Shown here: positions 46,831 through 55,410 of the stretch, piece by piece
Position numbering within the stretch: position 1 is the stretch's first letter
Layout of the letters: each line of letters begins with the position of its first letter
NCBI GenBank assembly: GCA_002746535.1
Contig: NVWA01000023.1
Location: forward strand, 30,080-94,079
From: Planctomycetota bacterium
GTDB taxonomy: Bacteria > Planctomycetota > GCA-2746535
DNA length: 64,000 nucleotides
Direction of reading: 5' to 3'
The notes under the pieces: model-generated
What the model saw: the letters and a program-made list of their open reading frames with translations, nothing else
Told to the model about the DNA's origin: nothing
The model's database searches: none
Position numbers and translations under genes: made by a program

Positions 46831-47907
46831 TTAATTTTTTGGATGTTTTATTTTTGTTCCCATTAAAATTCTTTGCGTGGGCAAATCTTTGTTGTTTGAA
46901 TGTTCGGTTAGACGACTTATTGTTGCGACTGCCATGTCCTCTGGTTGCCAAATAATAGTAGGTGGTATTTCATTTGGTTTAAATGCATTGGAAAATAGCT
47001 CATAGCGATCTTCTGTGGTCCAACCAATCATATGAATGTCAGTACCAATTTTGATATTTAATTCTTTGGCAACTCTGGCTACTGTGATTGAAGTTTCATG
47101 CCACATGGAAATAATAGCATCAGGTCTATTTTTTTTTGTAAGTAATTTCTTGACTGTATCTGTTGCATGATAGGGGTGGCATTCATAACACATATTTGGT
47201 TGTAAACATGAACCATTGCTCGCTAAGGCGGAACTAGCACCTCCAAAACGTTCTCGACTAATAGCAGATTGTTTAATGGGTCCTAGCCAAGCAATATTTT
47301 TAAACCCTTTTTTAATAAGATAGTCTGCTGCTTTGTAGCCACCTTGGTAATTATCTTGCAAAACAACATCAAAAGGCGCATCCTCTACCCAAGCATCCAT
47401 CATCACCGCTGGGATCCCAATCTCTTTAATGCGTTTAAGTAAATCTAGATTAACAGTATCTAAAATCACGCCCCATACTCGCGCCATTTTTAGTTGCTCG
47501 ACGATTTCATCGATAGACATTTTAAGACTAAATATACACAAAACAGGACAAGACTTTTCGGCTAATTTTTTTTCTAACAAAGACCGTAAGGCAAAGTGCA
47601 AAGGGGAGTCAATCGTTAATTCATTGCTATCTAATATGAAAGCTACTGGACGACCCTTGATAGAATTATTTGTCGTTGATAAAACCCTTGAGCCAATTCT
47701 AGGTTCTATACTGATGAGACCTTCGGACTCTAATGACTTCATGGCTCGATTAACTGTTTTGGGTGCAAGTTTATATTCAATGCTGAGTTCTCTAACGCTG
47801 GGAAGTAGTTCGCCAACGACTAAATCACCTGAAAAAATCATTGTCCTTAACAAAGTTTGAAGAACAGATGAAGGTCGTTTAGTAGATGTGTTCAAAACAA
47901 TAGACAT
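46831..47907 (-). CDS. GntR/LacI-type transcriptional regulator 1
   Basis: Transcription factor with a GntR winged helix at about residues 10-75 (LLPSVRELSIEYKLAPKTVNRAMKSLESEGLI) followed by a LacI/periplasmic-binding-like sensor domain (PVAFILDSNE, DNYQGGYKAADYLIKKGFKNIAWLGP, RPDAIISMWHE). This AraR-like arrangement usually senses a sugar. It is 15 bases upstream of a Kelch-like gene and surely co-transcribed. The other two regulators of the region share the same domain order. Whether it represses or activates cannot be told. Confidence 0.9.
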   Translation of the reverse strand: MSIVLNTSTKRPSSVLQTLLRTMIFSGDLVVGELLPSVRELSIEYKLAPKTVNRAMKSLESEGLISIEPRIGSRVLSTTNNSIKGRPVAFILDSNELTIDSPLHFALRSLLEKKLAEKSCPVLCIFSLKMSIDEIVEQLKMARVWGVILDTVNLDLLKRIKEIGIPAVMMDAWVEDAPFDVVLQDNYQGGYKAADYLIKKGFKNIAWLGPIKQSAISRERFGGASSALASNGSCLQPNMCYECHPYHATDTVKKLLTKKNRPDAIISMWHETSITVARVAKELNIKIGTDIHMIGWTTEDRYELFSNAFKPNEIPPTIIWQPEDMAVATISRLTEHSNNKDLPTQRILMGTKIKHPKN

Positions 47908-48490
47908 ATTATTGATATCCTATCTGATATATAACTGTGTCATTATAGGAGTGATTCGCAATAGTCAAATGTAGAATAGGCAAAATCTTGGTAAAACATT
48001 AAATGTTTACTTCTTTACGAGAAGAACTGAAAACAGACAGTCGGATAGAGGCAAGACCGTGTCTCGGCATTACGTAATATTTATAAAATATTCCTGGAGT
48101 TTTTAGGGTGGCTGGGCTTTAATTATTTTTACACTTACGGATATTTATTAAGTTCTGATTGATAATAATTATGTTTCATGTTCTTTTCTAAATGAAATCC
48201 AGCAGAAAAATAAATTAATTTTGTAATAAATATCGAAACTTAAACTTTTTGACGGCATCTATATGGTTAGGGCGAATTAATGAAACGTTACTCTTAAGAT
48301 AATTTTTATTAACAAAAAAGAATGTGGATTTTAAAATGAGAAATCGTAATTGCATTGTATTTTAGTGTTCATTAAATTTTCAAAAAGTAATTTTAAGTTT
48401 AGTTAAAATTTAAATGTCAGAAAAATTAATTTTACCACCTTACTAATGTGATGTAATGTTTTCTACTACTTATTTAAAAGGATTAAAATT
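47908..48490. other. Intergenic region, 583 bases
   Basis: No ORF of note, no tRNA and no known RNA family recognised. It must hold the promoter of the divergent regulator and the small downstream gene. AT-rich, with a locally more balanced patch near 48010-48060. A remnant of a gene or a small RNA cannot be excluded. Confidence 0.3.
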
Positions 48491-48697
48491 ATGATTGAAG
48501 AAAACAATGTATTGCCTTCTTCCGCTTTATTAATGGATAAGGTGAAAGAGTTAATATTAATAGTGGACAATATTAATGATGGCATCGACCCTGAGAGCGA
48601 ATGGTTGAAAAAGGATGTGTTATTTTTTAAGTCTAGTTTAATGAAAGATACAAAGAATCTGATTTATTATCTCAACAGCAATAGAGATCAGTGCTGA
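48491..48697 (+). CDS. Small hypothetical protein
   Basis: A 68-residue ORF with a good ribosome-binding site (AAAAGGA) before ATG 48491. The product is acidic, helical and amphipathic (KVKELILIVDNINDGIDPES). No family recognised. It is possibly real because of its ribosome-binding site and because a stem-loop follows; it may also be a chance ORF. Confidence 0.4.
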   Translation: MIEENNVLPSSALLMDKVKELILIVDNINDGIDPESEWLKKDVLFFKSSLMKDTKNLIYYLNSNRDQC

Positions 48698-48794
48698 TCA
48701 AAAATATTATTTATTGATGAGAGAATTGTTTTTAAAAGCTTATTTATAGTCTTTAAGATCTGTCCCTTAAAATATATTAGTTTCATTTTCGTAG

Positions 48795-48816
48795 GGATGC
48801 CCACAAAGGGGCATCC
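48795..48816. terminator. Strong stem-loop after the small ORF
   Basis: GGATGCCC (48795-48802) pairs perfectly with GGGCATCC (48809-48816) across a 6-base loop. It lies 98 bases past the small ORF. There is no T-run directly after it, so it could be a terminator or a solitary REP-like hairpin; GTAG precedes it at 48791-48794, as in some REP elements. Confidence 0.45.
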
Positions 48817-48880
48817 TCGCTAGATATTTATTTTGTGAAGATAAAATGGCAGTGATCATTATCAATGCAGTGAATCGTAA

Positions 48881-49233
48881 TTACTCAGTAACGATAACTT
48901 TAATGGGGTTGGATTTTGATGTGCCTACCCATTCTTTTCCTTTGCGTTTAAATTTGGCGGTATCATCGTCACTGGCATTATGTATTACCCAACGAAGTGT
49001 GTATTATACTGGTTCGAAAACAGGCCAAGAAATTTTTGTGGATTTTTTTTTTAACCTGGGTGTACTCCTATGCGTCCGTCGCCAATCCAATTTTTAGATT
49101 CATTGCCTGCAACCCCAGTAAAGTTGCGACTAGATTTTTTCTTTTTAAAAGTACGTTCGATGCCGCTTCCAGGTTTCTTCTTAACTTCAGCGACCTTTCG
49201 GCTAGACGGCCTGAAAACACCATTTAGATTAAC
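48881..49233 (-). pseudogene. Frameshifted C-terminal domain of a Kelch-protein paralogue
   Basis: Reading the minus strand gives a decayed copy of the last 130 or so residues of the Kelch-like protein encoded at 50823-52649. Matching blocks are VFRPSSRKVAEV (parent VWPPNRVEKDAS), GSGIERTFKKKK (GSEIERKFKNKK), VHPG, and LRWVIHNASDDDTAKFKRK with KEWVGTSKSNPIKV (VRWVYLNKSTDDAATFKLK, KEWIGLIKSNTIEI). It is interrupted by a frameshift in a run of ten A on the coding strand (49043-49052) and by an in-frame TAA at 49004-49006, where the parent has Lys. The natural stop TAA at 48881 is kept. Confidence 0.75.
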
Positions 49234-49276
49234 AAAAGATTATTACTCATTGTTAGTGGCAAGCTGTTGCCAAAAA

Positions 49277-49444
49277 TCACTGTCGGCCACCTTCTTGCAT
49301 GCATAAAATATCAGGGTCATGTTTCCGTATAACATCTGCAATGAGATCCCAACGATTCCCGGCACAATAAATACCTGGGGCTCCTTGATCTGGACCATCG
49401 ATAAGTATATTATAGCACATAATTTTTAAGGCCTTTGTTTTCAT
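49277..49444 (-). pseudogene. Truncated endonuclease/exonuclease/phosphatase-family gene
   Basis: A 55-codon ORF starts at ATG 49444 overlapping the stop of the upstream Kelch gene (ATGA). Its sequence contains MCYNILIDG, NRWDLIADVIRKHDPDIL and CMQEGG, the N-terminal signature of the EEP superfamily, ending just after the metal-binding Glu. A TGA follows at 49277-49279 and I find no continuation in the other frames. The rest of the roughly 250-residue domain is missing, so it is a remnant. The kept start coupling suggests it once was an operon partner of the Kelch gene. Confidence 0.65.
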
Positions 49445-50748
49445 TTTAAGTTAACGTGCATATCTTTTTTATTTTTGTATCGGTAAACTTGCCAAAATGC
49501 TCCAGAATTCCATCTAGCGTTCGCTGATTGAGCCGCGTAAAAATAGTGAACATTGTATTTTTTACTATAAAAGCTAGTATGCGGGTTGCGCGCCCATCTC
49601 TTTTTACCAGGAAAATGGGTTGCACCTTGAGTCCATTTATTGCTATCTGGATTATAGATTATAAGTGTCTTTCCTGTGAAAAAAATTATTACGCCACTTG
49701 CCGTATCGAATGTCATTGGTTTTGACTTAAACTGTTCTTTTTGATTCTTGCCTTTAACTTTTACCCAAACCTCCAATTTTAAATCAAAATAACCAAAAAA
49801 GGTACCTTTAGCAATATATATTCGTTCACGCTTACTATCATAACAACCAACCGAATCATAAGCATAACTTATACGCTTAATTTTTGGTTTAAACCATTCG
49901 TTTTTAAATGGATCAAAATATACAACACTACCTTGAGCTATGTAAACTAATTTTTTCATTTTAGGGATGTATTCTAGAACGCCCATTCCAGGTGGCGCAA
50001 TGTCTTTGCCTTCTGTTTGGCTTTTGATAAATCGACGCTCCCACTTCGCTTCTTTCACATTATAAAATATAGGGTGTCTTGTGCTAATGTTTAATTTGCC
50101 AAAATCATTGGAGCCTCGTTTTTTTCTTTCAAGCCATTTTTCTCGTTGAGGAAGATTTTTTGTCCACCATGGGTTAGGACGATAGAGAATCATATATTGA
50201 TTAGTATCCGGTATGAAGGTCACTTGATTATAGGCATGTGATAAATAAGCCACTGGTTGAGACTCCTCTTCTTTGGTTACTTCAAAACCATGTTCATTTA
50301 GTTTAAGATCTAATGTTTTAACATTTGCACCTGGATATAAACAGACCCATTCATGATTATTTACATCATAAGCCCATAAATCATCCATGTGATGTTGACT
50401 TGTTTTATCTACAGAAGTAACCCTAGCACCGTGGACGCCAGTACCACAAAAAAAAGCAGCTTCAAGATTACCGGAATAGGCCATTTTAGTAGAATACCCA
50501 CGACCTCGTGCCGTGCCCCATTTCGGATCAGCTTTTGCTTGACCAATATTCAGCCATGTATTGTTACCCATGGCTTTAATTTTTTTAATATGAGGGCCAG
50601 GTTTAGTTGGCAAATGGTGGAGAGAATTGACCGTTACTTTAGATTTATTTATAAAGACATCCTCTTTTTTTTCTTGGCAGAATACCAAAGATTGAAGCAT
50701 AAACAAAAATAATTCTAATAATAATGTTATCTTCAAATTTTGTTTCAT
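49441..50748 (-). CDS. Secreted Kelch-like beta-propeller protein 2
   Basis: Exported protein, signal peptide at residues 1 to about 25 (LQSLVFCQ). The conserved block of this subfamily follows: WLNIGQAKADPKWGTARGRG, AFFCGTGVHGA, DDLWAYDVNNHEWVCLYPGA, LNEHGFEV, YLSHAYNQVTF, NPWWTKNLPQREKWL and RHPIFYNVKEAKWERRF. Propeller repeats continue to the C-terminus. Unlike the neighbour at 50823 it lacks the extra C-terminal domain, a decayed copy of which lies downstream. It ends in ATGA overlap with an EEP-family remnant. Activity unknown. Confidence 0.82.
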   Translation of the reverse strand: MKQNLKITLLLELFLFMLQSLVFCQEKKEDVFINKSKVTVNSLHHLPTKPGPHIKKIKAMGNNTWLNIGQAKADPKWGTARGRGYSTKMAYSGNLEAAFFCGTGVHGARVTSVDKTSQHHMDDLWAYDVNNHEWVCLYPGANVKTLDLKLNEHGFEVTKEEESQPVAYLSHAYNQVTFIPDTNQYMILYRPNPWWTKNLPQREKWLERKKRGSNDFGKLNISTRHPIFYNVKEAKWERRFIKSQTEGKDIAPPGMGVLEYIPKMKKLVYIAQGSVVYFDPFKNEWFKPKIKRISYAYDSVGCYDSKRERIYIAKGTFFGYFDLKLEVWVKVKGKNQKEQFKSKPMTFDTASGVIIFFTGKTLIIYNPDSNKWTQGATHFPGKKRWARNPHTSFYSKKYNVHYFYAAQSANARWNSGAFWQVYRYKNKKDMHVNLK

Positions 50749-50822
50749 AGAATTCCCCTGTAATAAAATTAATTAATTTAATTTTAAAATTTTCAAAATA
50801 ACAACAACCATTCTTTATTTAA

Positions 50823-52649
50823 TTATTCAATCACATTTATTTCAATGGTATTTGATTTTATCAAACCAATCCATTCTTTTTCTTTTAATTTAAAGGTGGC
50901 TGCATCATCCGTACTTTTGTTCAGATAAACCCAACGAACTTTATATTTTCCGGCAGGGAAGTCTGGCCATTTTATTTCGGTACCGGGCACTTTTTTTCCA
51001 GGATGCACAATTAATAATCCCGTTTCTCTTGGATGAATAAATGTTAATCCACGTTTTCCCCAGGTGGCAAGATTTCCATTTGGGACAGATAAATAATCTC
51101 GCTTTGTTTTCTTATTTTTAAATTTTCTCTCAATTTCAGAACCTAGTTCTTTCGATGCATCTTTTTCAACTCTGTTAGGGGGCCAAACTGGTCCACTTGG
51201 GCCATCAATTTCTAAATAGCTGTCTCCATCTCGGTAATCCAAAGCTACAGGCTTATTCCCCTTATTAAATAATTGATAGTCAAGACGCCAGGAAGAACCT
51301 TTCTTAAACTCTGTCTGAATATTTAACAAAGAAAGTTGAAGTCCTTCCACTTCCTGACCACGGGCTGCAGGTTTAGGAACCTTGCCTTTTGTTTCCGATG
51401 TTTTTTCGGAAGAGACCCTTTTATAGCGATAGGCCAGCCAGTTCGAATCTGTATTTCCGCTATCCCCTGCAAGATAAAGAAAATGAGCGTTCAACTCCTG
51501 ATTATAAAAGGCATGATTGCCCATGTAGGAAAGATAAGCTCTTTTGATGGGGTAATTTGGTCTTGAATTCCCCATGTTACTCCATGTTTTTGATGTTGGA
51601 TCGTAAATGAAGATGGGTCCATGGCCACCTTTCCAGAGAAGGACATCATTGGCTGAATCATAATGCAGGAATGTTCCATTGGTATTTCCAAGGTATGAAG
51701 GTTGCCCTTCGGTTTTCAAATCATGCCAAGTATTTGTCTTTAAATCGAAACACTTGAAATAATTTCCTTGAGCAACATATACTCTTTCTCGTTTTGAATC
51801 GTAGCAGGAGTTTGCGTCAAATCCACTAGGCCCTTTTTTGGCTCCAGTTGAATTCCATTTTTTGTTGGCGAAATCATAGAGGAAAGTCTTCCCGTAGTAA
51901 ATACTCAAAACAGTATTTTTTGAAGGGATATATTCAATGACTCCGCAAAAGCTTTTTTCAGGTCCACCTGGTTCTTTTACAAAATCTCTTTCCCAGCTAT
52001 TTTTATTTACATCCCAGTAGATCGGATGGCGGGTATTTCTATTTAGTTTACCATAATTATAACTGATTTTTGCCCCATCGGGAATTTGAAGCCATTTAAT
52101 TCTTTTTGGCAGAGCTTTCGACCACCAAGGGCATGGGCGATGAATGATCATATAGCGGTTTAGATGAGAAACATACGTAACATTTGAATAGGCATGCGAA
52201 AGATAGGAAACAGGATTTTGTTTTCCATCAAGGGTCACTTCAAAACCATGTTCATCTAGTTTTAACTGTGTTTCTTTTGTGGCCCCGGGATATAAACAAA
52301 CCCACTTATGGGCATTGGCGTCATAAAACCATAGATCGTCCATGTAGTAGCCTTCAGGTGTAGCACCATGCTGTCCGGTCCCACAAAAAAAAGCGCCACT
52401 TAGTTTTTTTGCATAAGCCATTTTGGATGCCCAGGCTCGGCCCCGTGCAAGTTTCTTTCTTGGAAAACGATCGCAAGCTGCTGCCTGACCCAGGATTACC
52501 CATTCATTATCACCTAGCGCTTTTATTTTTGCTAGATGAGCGTCGTTAGGTTTTGTTGGTAGGTTGGCTAGGGGGTTCTCTGTTTTTTTGTCTTGGCTAG
52601 ATAGGCTTAAGGTGGTTAGTAATAATGAAATAAATATGATGGCTCGCAT
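50823..52649 (-). CDS. Secreted Kelch-like protein 3 with C-terminal beta-sandwich
   Basis: Exported protein of 608 aa, signal peptide residues 1 to about 18. Residues 30 to about 405 match the other Kelch-like proteins (ARGRAWASKMAY, FFCGTGQHGA, DDLWFYDANAHKWVCLYPGA, PWWSKALPKRIKWL, RHPIYWDVNKNSWERDF). After a Lys/Pro linker comes an Ig-like domain of about 185 residues (LLNIQTEFKKGSSWRLDYQL, GLLIVHPGKKV, VRWVYLN). This extra domain is unique among the intact Kelch-like proteins here and is found decayed at 48881-49233. It follows no regulator of its own and faces the regulator at 52940 divergently. Confidence 0.82.
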   Translation of the reverse strand: MRAIIFISLLLTTLSLSSQDKKTENPLANLPTKPNDAHLAKIKALGDNEWVILGQAAACDRFPRKKLARGRAWASKMAYAKKLSGAFFCGTGQHGATPEGYYMDDLWFYDANAHKWVCLYPGATKETQLKLDEHGFEVTLDGKQNPVSYLSHAYSNVTYVSHLNRYMIIHRPCPWWSKALPKRIKWLQIPDGAKISYNYGKLNRNTRHPIYWDVNKNSWERDFVKEPGGPEKSFCGVIEYIPSKNTVLSIYYGKTFLYDFANKKWNSTGAKKGPSGFDANSCYDSKRERVYVAQGNYFKCFDLKTNTWHDLKTEGQPSYLGNTNGTFLHYDSANDVLLWKGGHGPIFIYDPTSKTWSNMGNSRPNYPIKRAYLSYMGNHAFYNQELNAHFLYLAGDSGNTDSNWLAYRYKRVSSEKTSETKGKVPKPAARGQEVEGLQLSLLNIQTEFKKGSSWRLDYQLFNKGNKPVALDYRDGDSYLEIDGPSGPVWPPNRVEKDASKELGSEIERKFKNKKTKRDYLSVPNGNLATWGKRGLTFIHPRETGLLIVHPGKKVPGTEIKWPDFPAGKYKVRWVYLNKSTDDAATFKLKEKEWIGLIKSNTIEINVIE

Positions 52650-52835
52650 TTTTTTCTCCAGTTAGAAGGTTTAATACTTAAATGGTATCGATAGATTTTG
52701 GTAGGGATAGGTCGAGGATAACAGTGCTTTCGGATCATAAAAAAAATCTAATACAATTCTACTACTAAATTTAAAATATTTTTAATGTACACTAATAAAG
52801 GACATTTATAGCCATATAATTATTAAATAGAAAAT

Positions 52836-52925
52836 TATATATGATACAATCTTTATAATAATTAGATTATGTATTAAAAATAGCATGTAAAAATATTAAA
52901 TTGTATTATAAATGTATCATATATA
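52836..52925. promoter_or_regulatory. 13-bp inverted repeat upstream of regulator 2
   Basis: TATATATGATACA (52836-52848) and its exact reverse complement TGTATCATATATA (52913-52925) flank 64 bases just before the start of the regulator gene. The match continues imperfectly (TTTATAATA beside both arms). The right arm ends 15 bases before the ATG at 52940, so binding there would block initiation. It suits an autoregulatory operator pair with DNA looping. Confidence 0.45.
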
Positions 52926-52939
52926 AAAACGAGAAAACA

Positions 52940-53989
52940 ATGAACAATCAAAATTTAGCTAAGACGAATCTAACCCAAATGGTGGAAGATAAGATCCGTT
53001 ATCAAATAGAAGGTGGTCTGTTAAAACCAGGTGGTTTTGTCGCAGCCGAAAGAATTTTATGTGAAGATTTAAGTGTCTCGCGTGTGACTGTTCGCCGAGG
53101 ATTAGAACGATTAGTGGATAATGGTTTTTTAGAAAGAGTACATAACAGAGGTTATCGGTTACCTAGTCTTGAAATATCTACAAACAAAGCAACAGCAATT
53201 CTTCTATTACATGCGTATGAAAATAATGAGTTTTTATCTGATAAAGATCACTTGCAAATTTTCAAAGGTGCTCGTACAGAATCAGTAAAATGTGGCCGTA
53301 GTATTTTAATTTATCCGGTTGGCCCTGAAGAATTAAATGAAAGTAAACTCAATGAATTAAAAAAAATAGCAGGCGGTATATTGGTTGATCATCCTGAGGA
53401 TTCATTTTTAAATACAATTGAATTAGCGGGTATCCCGGTTGTTCAGTTTCACAACGATGGCTTTGCTCCTAACTTTGATAGAGTTTCCCAAGATGATATG
53501 GGTGGTATCCTGCAATCAGTTGAATACTTTTACAATCAAGGTTATCGTAAAATTGGTTATTTAGATTCTTCTAAAAAACTACTCGAAGTAAGTTTGGCTG
53601 GCAATAGTCTTAGACGAAAGTCAGGTTACTTGATGGGTTGTGATCAAAATGGTTTGCAACCTATTATAGCAAATATGGATTTATCTAGTTTAGATGCTGA
53701 AAGTGGTATGAAAGAATTGCTTGAACAAAATATGGATGCTTTAATCGTTCCTCACCGTGAGATTGCGCAAAAGGTGAGTAGAGTATTAACGGAAGAAAAT
53801 TCAAAGATGCCTGTTATCATTTGGGGAAAATATAATGATAAACCCATAGAAAACGAAATCGGTTATATCAATTGGAATAAAAAGAAGATGGGTGAAGAAG
53901 CGGTTAAAAGACTTCACGAAAAAATATTAACGCCCGAATTAGAGTCGAGAACAATATTAATTCAAGCAGAATTAGTATTAAATAATTAG
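52940..53989 (+). CDS. GntR/LacI-type transcriptional regulator 2
   Basis: Winged helix of the GntR type (about residues 8-68: MVEDKIRYQIEGGLLKPG, SVSRVTVRRGLERLVDNGFLE) joined to a LacI-type sensor domain (AILLLHAYENNEF, VVQFHNDGFAPNFDRVSQDD, YRKIGYLDSSKK). The ATG at 52940 fits the length of regulator 3 and I prefer it over TTG 52901. It precedes two Kelch-like genes on the same strand, after 90 bases, and is divergent to Kelch-like gene 3. It is nearest to regulator 3 (both begin with NLTQ and VSRVTVRR). Confidence 0.9.
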   Translation: MNNQNLAKTNLTQMVEDKIRYQIEGGLLKPGGFVAAERILCEDLSVSRVTVRRGLERLVDNGFLERVHNRGYRLPSLEISTNKATAILLLHAYENNEFLSDKDHLQIFKGARTESVKCGRSILIYPVGPEELNESKLNELKKIAGGILVDHPEDSFLNTIELAGIPVVQFHNDGFAPNFDRVSQDDMGGILQSVEYFYNQGYRKIGYLDSSKKLLEVSLAGNSLRRKSGYLMGCDQNGLQPIIANMDLSSLDAESGMKELLEQNMDALIVPHREIAQKVSRVLTEENSKMPVIIWGKYNDKPIENEIGYINWNKKKMGEEAVKRLHEKILTPELESRTILIQAELVLNN

Positions 53990-54079
53990 TTTTCTAAATC
54001 AGTTGTTTGTAGTTCAGACATAGTAGTAAACCTGCCATATAGTTATTCAATATCTATTACAAATATAAAGGAGTGTTTT

Positions 54080-55399
54080 ATGAAAAAAAAGTTATTAATG
54101 GTAATGTTGTCTTTGATATTTATGACAACATTGCACGCAGAGAATAAAAAAGACGAATCATCAAAAATTAAATATGTGGTGAAAGGTCCTCTTGAAACGT
54201 TGGCAAAAGAACCAGGACCTCATATAAAAAAAATTGAAGCTTTAGCCGATGAGACGTGGCTTAACTTAGGGAAACCAGGTGCTGATCCTAAATGGGGTAC
54301 GGCTCGTGGTCGTGCCTGGACACCTAAAATGGTTTACTCAGAAAAGGTGAAAGCTGTAATTCTCTGTGCAACAGGAGTGCATGGTTTTGTAAAACCAGAT
54401 GGACACTACATGGATGACCTCTGGGCCTATGATGTTCAGGGACATAAGTGGATTTGTCTTTATCCCGGTGCCAATGCTAAAACGCTTAAATTAAAACTGG
54501 ATAAAAATAATTTTGAAGTCAATGCTAAGGGTGAAAGTATACCCGTTAGTTATCTTTCTCATGGTTATCATAATTTGACTTTTAATCCAGACTTGAATAA
54601 ATACATGATAATTTATACGGCATGTCCATGGTGGAAAAAAGTGATACCCCAGAGAGCCAAATGGCTAGGCATGAAGCCAGGTGAAAAATCTGGGATTACT
54701 AAAGCTGGAAAATTAAATATGAATACAAAGCATCCAATTTTTTATGATATGAATACAGGGAAATGGGAAAGGCGTTTTGTAGCAGGTAAAGGTCCAGGAC
54801 CAAGACGTTTTTCAGGGATACTGGAATATATTCCCTCATTGAAAAAGACATTTTATTTGTACAAAAGCGGAGTCTGGTTTTATGAATACAAAAACAGCAG
54901 CTGGGAAAAGGTAGAAGCGAAGGGCTTACCAAAGCATATGGCCAAGGGGGATTCTATTTCGTGTTTTGATCCTTTTAAGAAACTTATATATGTTCTCAGG
55001 GGCCCAGAACTCTGGAGTTATTCTATTCAGGCTAAAAGTTGGACGCAGCATAAAGGTAAAAATGCCCCTGCTACAATCGGTTCGGCAAGGTATGGAGCTG
55101 GAAACAGTGCTTCCGTGACTTTTGATACACAGAATAAAGTGCTGGTAGTTTGTCTTAAGTCATACTTCAGGGATAATAAAGAAAAAAAGGATCCTCTAGG
55201 AATTCATGTTTATGATCCTGAAACAAATGTCTGGTCTAAAAATGTTGTTCCTCTACCTCCTAAAACAAAAGCCCTGAATAACCCGAGATGGACGGCTTGC
55301 TATCTACCCGATTTAAATGTGCATCTTTATCATGCAGCTAATGACAGTAGAGACAATGGTCAGATGTTTGTCTGGCGTTATAAAAAGAAATCAAAATAA
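54080..55399 (+). CDS. Secreted Kelch-like beta-propeller protein 4
   Basis: Exported protein with signal peptide (residues 1 to about 20, TTLHAEN). It carries the conserved block: GPLETLAKEPGPHIKKIEAL, WLNLGKPGADPKWGTARGRA, ATGVHGF, DDLWAYDVQGHKWICLYPGA, SYLSHGYHNLTF, CPWWKKVIPQRAKWL and KHPIFYDMNTGKWERRF. Propeller strands follow (VYDPETNVWSKNVV). The start has a good site (AAAGGAG). It is 11 bases upstream of a close paralogue, which looks like a tandem duplication. No catalytic residue can be named. Confidence 0.82.
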   Translation: MKKKLLMVMLSLIFMTTLHAENKKDESSKIKYVVKGPLETLAKEPGPHIKKIEALADETWLNLGKPGADPKWGTARGRAWTPKMVYSEKVKAVILCATGVHGFVKPDGHYMDDLWAYDVQGHKWICLYPGANAKTLKLKLDKNNFEVNAKGESIPVSYLSHGYHNLTFNPDLNKYMIIYTACPWWKKVIPQRAKWLGMKPGEKSGITKAGKLNMNTKHPIFYDMNTGKWERRFVAGKGPGPRRFSGILEYIPSLKKTFYLYKSGVWFYEYKNSSWEKVEAKGLPKHMAKGDSISCFDPFKKLIYVLRGPELWSYSIQAKSWTQHKGKNAPATIGSARYGAGNSASVTFDTQNKVLVVCLKSYFRDNKEKKDPLGIHVYDPETNVWSKNVVPLPPKTKALNNPRWTACYLPDLNVHLYHAANDSRDNGQMFVWRYKKKSK

Positions 55400-55410
55400 A
55401 GGAGTAATGT

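Noticed and set aside
48846..49306. Three overlapping plus-strand ORFs of 76-83 codons
   Set aside because: They are the reverse reading of the decayed Kelch tail and EEP remnant on the minus strand, which have clear protein similarity; the plus-strand frames have none.
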